The notes under the pieces are model-generated. The model was not told the origin of the DNA. It made no database searches and worked only from the letters and a program-made list of their open reading frames with translations. A DNA stretch of 64,000 nt from Micromonospora tarapacensis (lineage in GTDB: Bacteria; Actinomycetota; Actinomycetes; Mycobacteriales; Micromonosporaceae): contig NZ_JAHCDI010000004.1 in the NCBI RefSeq assembly GCF_019697375.1, positions 5,009,324-5,073,323 on the forward strand. The letters run 5' to 3'. The translations under genes and the position numbers were made by a program. Below, piece by piece: positions 7,581 through 15,395 of this stretch. Numbering within the stretch: position 1 is the stretch's first letter; every line of letters starts with the position of its first letter.

Positions 7581-8441
7581 GTGCCCGAACTACCGGAGGT
7601 GGAGGCGCTCGCGGGTTACCTGCGGCAGCGCGCGGTGGGCCGGCGGGTCGACCGGCTGGAGGTTTCCGCGATCAGCGCCCTCAAGACGTACGACCCGGCC
7701 CCGACCGCCGTCGCGGGCCGGGCGGTGACCGACGCCCGACGGCACGGCAAGTTCCTCGACGTCGTCTTCGACGGCGGCCTGCACCTGGTGGTCCACCTGG
7801 CCCGGGCCGGCTGGCTGCACTACCGGGAGGCGTTCGCGTCGACCGCCCCGTTGCGCCCGGGCAAGGGCCCGATCGCGCTCCGGGTCCGCCTCGACGACGG
7901 CTCCGGCTTCGACCTGACCGAGGCCGGTACGCAGAAGAAGCTCGCCGCCTACCTGGTGACGGACCCGGCGGTGGTGCCCGGGGTGGCCAAGCTCGGGCCG
8001 GACGCCCTCGCGTCCGACCTGGCCACCTTCGCCGGAGCGCTGCGCAGCCGCCGGGGACAGGTCAAGGGGGTGCTCACCGACCAGGCGGTGCTCGCCGGGG
8101 TGGGCAACGCGTACTCGGACGAGATCCTGCACGCGGCGAAGCTGTCGCCGTTCGCGCTGACCGACCGGCTGACCGACGACCAGATGGCGACCCTGTACGC
8201 CGCGACCCGCCGGGTGCTCGGCGACGCGGTGACCCGGTCGCTGGGGCAGCGGGCCGCGGAGCTGAAGGGCGAGAAACGCTCGGGGCTGAAGGTGCACGCC
8301 CGCACCGGCCTGCCCTGCCCGGTCTGTGGGGACACCGTCCGGGAGGTCTCGTTCGCCGACTCCAGCCTCCAGTACTGCCCGACCTGTCAGACCGGGGGCA
8401 AGCCGCTTGCTGACCGACGGTTGTCCAGACTCGTACGGTGA
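7581..8441 (+). CDS. Fpg/Nei-family DNA glycosylase/AP lyase
   Basis: Base-excision repair enzyme (286 residues) that removes oxidised bases. After the initiator, the chain starts PELPEVE, with the catalytic proline and following glutamate of the Fpg/Nei family, which fixes the GTG 7581 start. The helix-two-turn-helix is seen at AGVGNAYSDEILHAA, and a C-terminal zinc finger at CPVCGDT and CPTCQTGG (four cysteines). Family members with ordinary Fpg activity carry a conserved lysine-rich beta-hairpin; RRHGKFLDV supplies the expected lysine. Because many actinobacteria have several paralogues with different preferences (8-oxoguanine or oxidised pyrimidines), I do not assign mutM or nei. Confidence 0.9.
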   Translation: MPELPEVEALAGYLRQRAVGRRVDRLEVSAISALKTYDPAPTAVAGRAVTDARRHGKFLDVVFDGGLHLVVHLARAGWLHYREAFASTAPLRPGKGPIALRVRLDDGSGFDLTEAGTQKKLAAYLVTDPAVVPGVAKLGPDALASDLATFAGALRSRRGQVKGVLTDQAVLAGVGNAYSDEILHAAKLSPFALTDRLTDDQMATLYAATRRVLGDAVTRSLGQRAAELKGEKRSGLKVHARTGLPCPVCGDTVREVSFADSSLQYCPTCQTGGKPLADRRLSRLVR

Positions 8442-8529
8442 GTAACATCATTCGACGACTACGGAGCGGAATCGGACGAGGCGTACGCAACCACCGGTCC
8501 GGCGCTCTACCGGGGCTGCCATCCATCGG

Positions 8530-8535
8530 TATAGT
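8530..8535 (+). promoter_or_regulatory. Probable -10 box TATAGT
   Basis: A perfect TATAGT lies in the 255-base gap 8442-8696 before the sugar transferase. No good -35 is visible 17 bases upstream. If used, the message would have a 5' leader of about 155 bases in which I see no riboswitch-like fold or small gene. Confidence 0.35.
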
Positions 8536-8696
8536 GGCCCGGTCCCCGGCTTCGGAACGGCGTGGAGCCGGCCAGATTCCAGGCGGGAACAGGACCGCCG
8601 CACAATGTCACCCGGGTCGGCGACGGAACGGAACTCGCGTGGGAAACTGGAACGGTGGGCGATCCGAGCCGTCACGGGGAGTGAACGGCGCGGATC

Positions 8697-10280
8697 ATGC
8701 GGGAGGACATGAGTGAGGTGACGACCAGCCTCCAGCGCCCGGTGACCAACGAAGGCCGGAGCGAACTCGTGCGGCACGTCGACAGCTTCGAGATCCAGCC
8801 GCCGAACCCGCCGTCCACAAACGGCGTACCACGGTCGGCGTGGGCCAGGGCCCGGCGGCGCGTCTCCCGCTGGCACCGCCCCTACACGGCGATCCTGCTG
8901 CTGCTCGACTTCGCCGCCGCGGCCTTCGCCAGCTTCACCGCGATCCGCACCTTCGACCAGGCCACGGCCGGCTTCCACCAAGCTCAGAACGACCCGACCT
9001 GGTTCTTCACCGTGGCGTTCCTGCTGCTGCCGATGGGCTGGCTGGTCATCCTCTGGTTCAGCGGCGCCTACGACCGCCGCTGCCTCGGGCTCGGGCCGGA
9101 CGAGTTCAAGCGGGTGATCCGGGCCGGGGTGACGGTCTGCGCGGCGGTGTCGTTCATCGCCTTCGCCACCAAGACCGACCTGTCCCGGTTCACCGTCGGC
9201 ACCGCGCTGCTGCTGGCCCTGCTGCTGATCCTGCTGGGCCGGATCCTGGCCCGCTTCGTGCTGCACACCGTGCGGCGCAACATCCAGCAGGCGGCGCACC
9301 GGATGGTGCTGGTCGGCACCCTGCCCGAGTGCCTGGAGGTCTACACCGCGGTCACCCGTACACCCGCCGCCGGGCTGGTCCCGGTCGCCATCCACATCAC
9401 GGACGGTTACGCGGCGGCCAAGGGAGTGCAGACCCCGGTCCCGGTGTACGCGGGCCGCGACGTGCTGGCCCTGGTGCGCGAGGTCGGCGCCGACACCATC
9501 GCGGTCTGTGGCTCGGCCAGCGCGGAGCCCGGCGAGTTGCGCCGGCTCGCCTGGCAGCTGGAGGGCTCGGGCGTCGACCTGGTGGTGGCCCCGCAGCTGA
9601 CCGACATCGCCGGCCCCCGGGTGCACATCCGCCCGATCGAGGGCCTGCCGCTGCTGCACGTCGAGGAGCCCACCCTGTCCGGGCCGGCGCTGCTGGCCAA
9701 AAACATGCTGGACCGGGTCGCCGCCGGGCTGGGCCTGCTCATGCTGCTGCCGGTCTTCGCCGCCGTCGCGATCGCGATCCGGATCTCCGACCCGGGTCCG
9801 GTCTTCTTCCGCCAGCCACGGGTGGGGCACGAGGGGCGGACGTTCCGGGTGTGGAAGTTCCGCACCATGTACGTCGACGCCGAGGACCGGCTGGCCAGCC
9901 TGGTCGACCGGAACGAGACCGACGGGATGCTGTTCAAGATGAAGCAGGATCCGCGGGTCTTCCCGGTGGGCCGCATCCTGCGCGCGTCGTCGATGGACGA
10001 GCTGCCCCAGCTGATCAACGTGCTCAAGGGTGAGATGTCCCTGGTCGGGCCGCGTCCGCTGCCCGCCGACGACGGCGACTTCCTAGGCGATGTGCGGCGG
10101 CGCCTGCTGGTCCGTCCCGGTATGACCGGGTTGTGGCAAGTATCGGGCCGTTCCGACCTGTCCTGGGACGAGGCGGTCCGGCTGGACCTCTACTACGTCG
10201 ACAACTGGTCGCTGGCGTACGACCTGAGCATCCTGTGGCGCACGGTCGGCGTGGTGGTGGCGCGCAAGGGCGCGTACTGA
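8697..10280 (+). CDS. Polyprenyl-phosphate glycosyl-1-phosphate transferase (exopolysaccharide initiating sugar transferase)
   Basis: Membrane enzyme of 527 residues that moves a sugar-1-phosphate from a UDP-sugar to undecaprenyl phosphate, the first step of many exopolysaccharides. The N-terminal third has four to five transmembrane helices, followed by a cytosolic nucleotide-binding-like region (about 170-310). The C-terminal bacterial sugar transferase domain (about 330-527) shows a re-entrant helix, the FRQPRVGHEGRTF and VWKFRTMYVDAE motifs, SSMDELPQLINVLKGEMSLVG, PRPL and GMTGLWQVSGRSDLSW. Start is uncertain among ATG 8697, ATG 8709 and GTG 8718; GGAGG at about 8701-8705 fits GTG 8718 best. 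UDP-sugar and pathway are unknown, but LCP ligases occur 10 kb downstream. Confidence 0.9.
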   Translation: MREDMSEVTTSLQRPVTNEGRSELVRHVDSFEIQPPNPPSTNGVPRSAWARARRRVSRWHRPYTAILLLLDFAAAAFASFTAIRTFDQATAGFHQAQNDPTWFFTVAFLLLPMGWLVILWFSGAYDRRCLGLGPDEFKRVIRAGVTVCAAVSFIAFATKTDLSRFTVGTALLLALLLILLGRILARFVLHTVRRNIQQAAHRMVLVGTLPECLEVYTAVTRTPAAGLVPVAIHITDGYAAAKGVQTPVPVYAGRDVLALVREVGADTIAVCGSASAEPGELRRLAWQLEGSGVDLVVAPQLTDIAGPRVHIRPIEGLPLLHVEEPTLSGPALLAKNMLDRVAAGLGLLMLLPVFAAVAIAIRISDPGPVFFRQPRVGHEGRTFRVWKFRTMYVDAEDRLASLVDRNETDGMLFKMKQDPRVFPVGRILRASSMDELPQLINVLKGEMSLVGPRPLPADDGDFLGDVRRRLLVRPGMTGLWQVSGRSDLSWDEAVRLDLYYVDNWSLAYDLSILWRTVGVVVARKGAY

Positions 10281-10326
10281 CCCCCAACCCTTTCCCACAG
10301 CCGCCGTAACCAGCAGGATCGTCGAC

Positions 10327-11553
10327 GTGGGTGGCAACCTCTCCGCCGTCGTCGGAGTCTTCTCGCTGGTCACCGTGCTGGCTGGGGCGCTGTTCGCCGT
10401 CGGCCGGCTGCGGGGGCGGCGCGGCATCGCCACGGCCGGGCAGCGGGCCACCTACGAGGTGCTGCACACCGCCGGGCTGGCCGCCGAGCCGCTGCGGGCC
10501 GGGCTGAACCCGGCCGCCGCGGCGAAGGCCGCCCGCCACCTGCGCACCCTGGTCGGCGCGGACGGGCTGGCGTTGACCGACGCCGACGAACTGCTCGCCC
10601 TCGACGGGCGCGGCGCGCACCACGGTGAGCAGTTGCGCGCGGCGGCCCGGCGGGTGGTCGACTCGGAGCGTTCCACCGTGCTCGGCGAGTCGGAGCTGAC
10701 CTGCGACCGGGTCGACTGCCCGGTCCGGGGCGCGGTGGTGGCCCCGCTGGGCGGCGCGGAGGGGCGGATCGTCGGCGCGCTGGTCGCCATCACCGACGGC
10801 GCACCGGCTCCGGGCCTGGTGCAGGCCACCCTGGAGACGGCGCACTGGGCCGGCAGCCAGCTCGCCCTGGCCGAGCTGGACTCGTCCCGGGAGCGGCTGG
10901 CCCGGGCCGAAGTGCGCGCACTGCGCGCCCAGATCAGCCCGCATTTCATCTACAACGCCCTGACCGCGATCGGCTCGTTCGTCCGCACCGACCCGGAGCG
11001 GGCCCGGGAACTGATCCTGGAGTTCGCCGAGTTCACCCGCTACTCGTTCCGGGCACACGGTGAGTTCACCACGCTGGCCGAGGAACTGCGGTCGATCGAC
11101 CGCTACCTGACCATCGAGCGGGCCAGGTTCGGCGACCGCCTCCAGGTGCGGCTCCAGATCGCCCCCGAGGTGCTGCCGGTGACCCTGCCGTTCCTCTGCC
11201 TCCAGCCACTCGTCGAGAACGCCGTCCGCCACGGCTTGTCGCGCAAGTCGGGCACGGGCATGGTGAGCATCGAGGCCCGGGACGCGGGCGCCGAATGCCA
11301 CATCACGGTGGAGGACGACGGAGTGGGGATGGATCCGGCCACGCTGACCGCAGGGATCATCGAGCTTGCCGGGCCGGCCGGCGACCCGAGCGACGATCCG
11401 GGGCAGCACGTCGGCCTGTCCAACGTCGACGAGCGGCTCCGGTCGGTCTTCGGAGACGGTTTCGGCCTGGTCGTCGAGACCGGTCTGGGAACGGGCACGA
11501 AGGTGAGCATGCGGGTGCCGAAGTTCCACCCCGGCGTACGGGCGGGTTCATGA
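10327..11553 (+). CDS. LytS-type sensor histidine kinase
   Basis: Two-component sensor of 408 residues. One N-terminal hydrophobic helix (SAVVGVFSLVTVLAGALFAV) is followed by a GAF-like region (about 60-190) containing a CDRVDCP cysteine pair. The phospho-acceptor motif is ALRAQISPHFIYNALTAIGSF, diagnostic for the LytS/His_kinase (PF06580) class, and the ATPase has LQPLVENAVRHGL and VEDDGVGMDP boxes plus GLSNVDERL. GTG 10327 begins just before the helix. The stop overlaps the next start (ATGA), so kinase and regulator are coupled. The signal is unknown; the downstream solute symporter hints at a metabolite. Confidence 0.9.
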   Translation: MGGNLSAVVGVFSLVTVLAGALFAVGRLRGRRGIATAGQRATYEVLHTAGLAAEPLRAGLNPAAAAKAARHLRTLVGADGLALTDADELLALDGRGAHHGEQLRAAARRVVDSERSTVLGESELTCDRVDCPVRGAVVAPLGGAEGRIVGALVAITDGAPAPGLVQATLETAHWAGSQLALAELDSSRERLARAEVRALRAQISPHFIYNALTAIGSFVRTDPERARELILEFAEFTRYSFRAHGEFTTLAEELRSIDRYLTIERARFGDRLQVRLQIAPEVLPVTLPFLCLQPLVENAVRHGLSRKSGTGMVSIEARDAGAECHITVEDDGVGMDPATLTAGIIELAGPAGDPSDDPGQHVGLSNVDERLRSVFGDGFGLVVETGLGTGTKVSMRVPKFHPGVRAGS

Positions 11554-12329
11554 CCGGCTCCGGCGGCATGGCCGCGCCGGGCTTCCTCCGGGTGCTGGCG
11601 GTGGACGACGAGCCACCGGCGCTGGACGAGCTGGCGTACCACCTGCGTGCCGATCCCCGGGTGGCCCGGCTGCACACGGCCGGCGACGCCACCGAGGCGC
11701 TGCGGGTTCTCCGCGACGACGACGTGGATGTGGTCTTCCTCGACATCCGGATGCCCGGCCTGGACGGAATGGAGCTGGCCCGGGTGTTACGCCGCTTCGC
11801 CCGGCCACCCGCCATCGTCTTCGTGACCGCGTACGACGACGGCGCGGCGGACGCCTTCGACCTGGGCGCCACCGACTACGTACGCAAGCCGGTACGCGCG
11901 GAGCGGCTGGCCGAGGCGCTGCGCCGGGTGGTCGGTCCGCGGGTGGTGCCCGCCCACCCGGCCGCGCTGGCCCGGGCCGAGGAGGATCCGACGATCCCGG
12001 TCGAGCTGGCCGGCACCACCCGGATGCTGCCCCGTTCGGCCGTGCGCTGGGTGGAGGCGCAGGGCGACTACGCGCGGCTGCACACCGCGGAGGGATCGCA
12101 CCTGGTGCGGGTCTCGCTGGCGACGCTCGCCGAACGGTGGGCCGACGCGGGATTCGTCCGGATCCACCGGTCGTACCTGGTGCAGCTGCGGCTGATCGCC
12201 GAGCTACGACTGGTCAACTCCGGGTACGTGGTGGTGGTCGACGGCACGGAACTGCCGGTGAGCCGCCGGCACACCCGGGAGCTCAAGGACAAGCTGGTGC
12301 GAGCTGCCAAGCAGGAGTGGAGCCGCTGA
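11550..12329 (+). CDS. LytTR-family response regulator
   Basis: Response regulator of 259 residues, partner of the LytS-type kinase with which its ATG overlaps by four bases. Receiver domain about residues 12-130: VLAVDDEPPALDEL (acidic pocket), VVFLDIRMPGLDG (phospho-aspartate), VFVTAYDD and the YVRKPVRAERL lysine. The LytTR DNA-binding domain spans about 150-255, with VRWVEAQGDYARLHTAEG, IHRSYLVQL and ELPVSRRHTRELK. LytTR proteins bind imperfect direct repeats upstream of transporters or surface genes; the operon immediately downstream encodes a symporter. Confidence 0.92.
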   Translation: MTGSGGMAAPGFLRVLAVDDEPPALDELAYHLRADPRVARLHTAGDATEALRVLRDDDVDVVFLDIRMPGLDGMELARVLRRFARPPAIVFVTAYDDGAADAFDLGATDYVRKPVRAERLAEALRRVVGPRVVPAHPAALARAEEDPTIPVELAGTTRMLPRSAVRWVEAQGDYARLHTAEGSHLVRVSLATLAERWADAGFVRIHRSYLVQLRLIAELRLVNSGYVVVVDGTELPVSRRHTRELKDKLVRAAKQEWSR

Positions 12330-12339
12330 CCGGGCACCG

Positions 12340-12391
12340 GTGTCCACCGACTTGTCCACAGGCCCGAAGCGTTGTCCACAGGTTGTCCACC
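12340..12391 (+). promoter_or_regulatory. Cluster of four DnaA-box-like 9-mers
   Basis: GTGTCCACC (12340-12348), TTGTCCACA (12352-12360), TTGTCCACA (12372-12380) and TTGTCCACC (12383-12391) all lie on the plus strand within 52 bp. TTGTCCACA is the preferred actinobacterial DnaA box. The cluster ends 7 bases before a TTGACA -35 element. No dnaA or dnaN is nearby, so this is unlikely to be oriC and more likely a DnaA-responsive promoter or a titration site. Confidence 0.7.
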
Positions 12392-12397
12392 GCGCTC

Positions 12398-12425
12398 TTG
12401 ACATTCCGGTCGGGCGGACGAGACT
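12398..12425 (+). promoter_or_regulatory. Probable promoter TTGACA-N16-GAGACT
   Basis: A perfect -35 (TTGACA, 12398-12403), a 16-base spacer and a weak -10 (GAGACT, 12420-12425) sit 6 bases before ATG 12432, giving a leaderless start for the symporter operon. The DnaA-box cluster lies directly upstream. Confidence 0.5.
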
Positions 12426-12431
12426 GCCGGG

Positions 12432-12877
12432 ATGGCCGCCGAGGAACCAGCGCCGGCACCCCGCCGACCCGAACCGTTCCGGGCCGCCGATGAGCCCGCG
12501 AGGCCGGCACCGCCCGCACGTACCCGAGTGGTGCTCGCCGAGGCGTCCCGCCGGCAGCACCGGGCGGCGGGGCGCGCACCGAGCTGACCCAGCAGACCCG
12601 GGTCGGCGAGGCGCTCGTCCGTGGCCTGGTCCGGGCGCAGCTGGCCCTGGCCCTGCAACTGTCGGCGGTGGTGCTGGTCGGGCTGGGCGGGCTGCCCTGG
12701 CTGTTCGCCATCGCCCCCTCGGTGGGCCGGATGACCGTGCTCGGGGTCAACCTGCCGTGGCTGCTGCTCGGGGTGCTCTCCTTCCCGTTCCTGGTCGCCG
12801 TCGGCTGGACGTACGTGCGGCTGGCCGAACGAAACGAGCAGGACTTCACCGACCTCATCCAGCGGCCGGAGCGCTGA
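12432..12877 (+). pseudogene. Small membrane protein before the symporter, apparently frameshifted
   Basis: The frame from ATG 12432 encodes a proline/arginine-rich segment and stops at 12587 after 51 residues. From about 12575 a second frame encodes a coherent protein: TELTQQTRVGEALVRGLVRA, two membrane helices (QLALALQLSAVVLVGLGG and LPWLLLGVLSFPFLVAVGW) and a polar tail, stopping at 12877, one base before the symporter start. That frame has no ATG, GTG or TTG before 12668, inside the first helix. Joining the two needs a -1 change near the GGGG run at 12568-12572. It resembles the small two-helix (DUF485-like) partners of acetate-type symporters. Sequencing error, decay or frameshifting cannot be separated here. 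Confidence 0.6.
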
Positions 12878-12878
12878 G

Positions 12879-14519
12879 GTGGGCAACGGCCTCGTCGTAC
12901 CGGCGATCGTGGCGGTCACCCTGGTCACCCTCGCGATCGGCTTCTACGGGCTGCGGCTGGCCCGCACCACCTCCGACTTCCTGGTCGCCTCCCGGGTGGT
13001 CAGCCCGACCTGGAACGCCGCCGCGATCGGTGGCGAGTACCTCTCGGCGGCGAGCTTCCTCGGTGTGGCCGGGCTGATCCTCAAGTACGGCGTGGACGTG
13101 CTCTGGTATCCGGTCGGCTTCGCCGCCGGCTACCTGGCCCTGCTGCTGTTCGTGGCCGCGCCGCTGCGCCGCTCCGGCGCGTTCACCCTGCCCGACTTCT
13201 GCGAGCTGCGGCTGGGCTCCCGGCGGCTGCGGACCCTGGCCACCGTCTTCGTGATCTTCATCGGCTGGCTCTACCTGGTGCCGCAGCTTCAGGGCGCCGG
13301 GCTGACGCTGGCCACCCTGGCCGGCGCGCCGTACCCGGTGGGTGCCCTGCTGGTGGCCGCGGTGGTCACCGCCAACGTGGCGCTGGGCGGGATGCGGGCG
13401 GTCACCTTCGTGCAGGCGTTCCAGTACTGGCTGAAGCTGACCGCGCTCGCCGTACCCGCGATCTTCCTCGCCCTGCAGTGGCAGGCCGACAGCCGACCGG
13501 CGGTGACCCCGCCCGACGGGCCCACGTTCCGGACGGCGACCACCGTCGTGGTCGAGCACCGCGCCGTCCTCACCCTGCCCGACGGGCAGACCCTGGAGGT
13601 ACGCCCCGGCGACGAGCTGAGCTTCGCCGAGGGCGAACCGGTGCCCGAGGTGTCCGGAGTGGCCACCAGGGCCGGCGACTGGCTGCTGCCCAGCACCGCC
13701 GGCTCCGACGACCGGGGGCTGTTCGCCACGTACTCGCTGATCCTGGCCACCTTCCTCGGCACCATGGGCCTGCCGCACGTACTCGTCCGCTTCTACACCA
13801 ACCCCGACGGCGCGGCGGCCCGCCGCACCACCCTGGTGGTGCTGGCCCTGGTCGGGGTCTTCTACCTGCTGCCCACGATCTACGGCGTGCTGGGCCGGAT
13901 CTACACCCCACAGCTGCTGGTCAGCGGTCAGACCGATGCGGTGGTGGTGCTGCTGCCCGAGGCGGCGCTCGGCGCCGGGACCACCGGCCGGCTGCTGGCC
14001 GCCCTGGTCGCCGCGGGGGCGTTCGCGGCCTTCCTGTCCACCTCGTCCGGGCTGCTCACCAGCGTCGCCGGGGTGATCTCCACGGACGTGTTGGGCCGCG
14101 GCTCGGTCCGCGGCTTCCGGCTGGCCACGTTGATCGCCGGCGTGATACCGACAGTCCTCGCGTTGAACGTCTCCGGGCTGGACGTCTCGCAGGTGGTGGC
14201 GCTGGCGTTCGCCGTCGCCGCGTCCAGCTTCTGCCCGCTGCTGGTGCTGGGCATCTGGTGGCGAGGGCTCACCGACGCCGGAGCCGCGGCCGGGATCCTG
14301 GTCGGTGGCGGCGCCGCGGTGACGTCGGTGCTGGTCACCGTGCTCGGCCCGCCGCTGACCGGCTGGCCGGCCACCCTCACCGCCCAGCCGGCCGCCTGGA
14401 CGGTGCCGCTGGCCTTCACGGTGATGTTCGTGGTCTCCCTGGCCACCCGCCGCCGCGCCCCGGCCGACATCGGTCGCACCATGCTCCGGCTGCACGCCCC
14501 CGACGCCCTCCGCCTGTGA
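12879..14519 (+). CDS. Sodium:solute symporter (SSS family, acetate/monocarboxylate permease-like)
   Basis: Integral membrane transporter of 546 residues with about 13 predicted helices, likely taking up a small organic acid with Na+. Family marks are FLVASRVVSPTWNAAAIGGE and YLSAASFLGVAGLI near the N-terminus and the FLGTMGLPHVLVRFYTNPD motif around residue 295. Between helices 6 and 7 there is a hydrophilic insertion of about 80 residues (about 195-280; LPDGQTLEVRPGDELSFAEG) that the actinobacterial subgroup commonly has. GTG 12879 starts one base after the stop of the small membrane protein. Context (LytS/LytTR pair upstream, DnaA boxes at the promoter) suggests regulated uptake. Confidence 0.88.
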   Translation: MGNGLVVPAIVAVTLVTLAIGFYGLRLARTTSDFLVASRVVSPTWNAAAIGGEYLSAASFLGVAGLILKYGVDVLWYPVGFAAGYLALLLFVAAPLRRSGAFTLPDFCELRLGSRRLRTLATVFVIFIGWLYLVPQLQGAGLTLATLAGAPYPVGALLVAAVVTANVALGGMRAVTFVQAFQYWLKLTALAVPAIFLALQWQADSRPAVTPPDGPTFRTATTVVVEHRAVLTLPDGQTLEVRPGDELSFAEGEPVPEVSGVATRAGDWLLPSTAGSDDRGLFATYSLILATFLGTMGLPHVLVRFYTNPDGAAARRTTLVVLALVGVFYLLPTIYGVLGRIYTPQLLVSGQTDAVVVLLPEAALGAGTTGRLLAALVAAGAFAAFLSTSSGLLTSVAGVISTDVLGRGSVRGFRLATLIAGVIPTVLALNVSGLDVSQVVALAFAVAASSFCPLLVLGIWWRGLTDAGAAAGILVGGGAAVTSVLVTVLGPPLTGWPATLTAQPAAWTVPLAFTVMFVVSLATRRRAPADIGRTMLRLHAPDALRL

Positions 14520-14630
14520 GGAAGGCCCCCTGCCGGCACCTCGGGCGGGGCGGCCTACGACTCGCGGATGAGTTCCGGATCGTTCCCCGGCGGGGTGGGG
14601 CACTGGTCGGGACCGGATACGGTCGGGCGC

Positions 14631-15395
14631 ATGACTGGTGAGCATCCGGCGCTGGCGCTACGCGGCCTGGCCAAGAGCTTCGACGGCAAGGTCGCGGTGG
14701 CCGGCGTGGATCTCGACGTCCCGGCCGGCTCGTTCTACGGGCTGCTCGGCCCGAACGGTGCCGGCAAGACCACCACCCTGTCGATGGCGGTCGGGCTACT
14801 GCGACCCGACGCCGGGAGCGCCTGGGTGCTCGGGCGGGATGTGTGGACCGATCCGGTCGCCGCGAAGCAGTTGCTCGGTGTCCTGCCGGACGGTGTACGC
14901 CTGTTCGACCGGTTGAGCGGCGGCGAGTTGCTCGCGTACCACGGTCTGCTGCGCGGCATGGATCCGGCGGTGGTCGACCAGCGCGCGGCGGAACTACTCG
15001 ACGTGCTCGCCCTCGCCGACGCCGGCCGCACCCTGGTGGTCGACTACTCGGCGGGCATGAAGAAGAAGATCGGCCTGGCCTGCGCGCTGCTGCACGGCCC
15101 CCGGCTGCTGGTGCTGGACGAACCCTTCGAGGCGGTCGACCCGGTCTCGGCGGCGCTCATCCGGGACATCCTCCAGCGGTACGTCACCGGCGGCGGGACG
15201 GTGGTCTTCTCCAGCCACGTCATGGAGGTCGTGCAGCGACTCTGCACGCACGTGGCGATCCTCGCCGACGGCACCATCAAGCGGGTCGGCACGCTGGAGC
15301 AGGTCCGCGGCGACCGCTCCCTGGAGGAGGTCTTCGTCGAGGTGGTCGGCGGGCGTACGGCCACCGGCGAGGAGCTGGCGTGGCTGTCCCGGTGA
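14631..15395 (+). CDS. ABC transporter ATP-binding protein (ABC-2 exporter type)
   Basis: ATPase subunit of 254 residues. Walker A is GPNGAGKTTT, the signature region is VDYSAGMKKKIGLACALL, Walker B is LLVLDEPFEAVDP and the switch histidine is in VFSSHVME. The YSAGMKKK signature, instead of LSGGQ, places it with CcmA/DrrA-like ABC-2 exporters. ATG 14631 was chosen because TACGGT lies exactly 7 bases upstream (leaderless) and the longer upstream reading adds only non-conserved residues. It overlaps the permease start by 16 bases. Confidence 0.92.
   Translation: MTGEHPALALRGLAKSFDGKVAVAGVDLDVPAGSFYGLLGPNGAGKTTTLSMAVGLLRPDAGSAWVLGRDVWTDPVAAKQLLGVLPDGVRLFDRLSGGELLAYHGLLRGMDPAVVDQRAAELLDVLALADAGRTLVVDYSAGMKKKIGLACALLHGPRLLVLDEPFEAVDPVSAALIRDILQRYVTGGGTVVFSSHVMEVVQRLCTHVAILADGTIKRVGTLEQVRGDRSLEEVFVEVVGGRTATGEELAWLSR

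Noticed and set aside
12340..12391. Chromosomal replication origin
   Set aside because: Only four boxes, all in one direction, no AT-rich unwinding region and no dnaA/dnaN nearby.
12855..14645. 596-codon minus-strand frame over the symporter
   Set aside because: Runs antisense through the whole symporter with Gly/Gln/Arg-rich text and no membrane or enzyme motif; shadow of a real gene.
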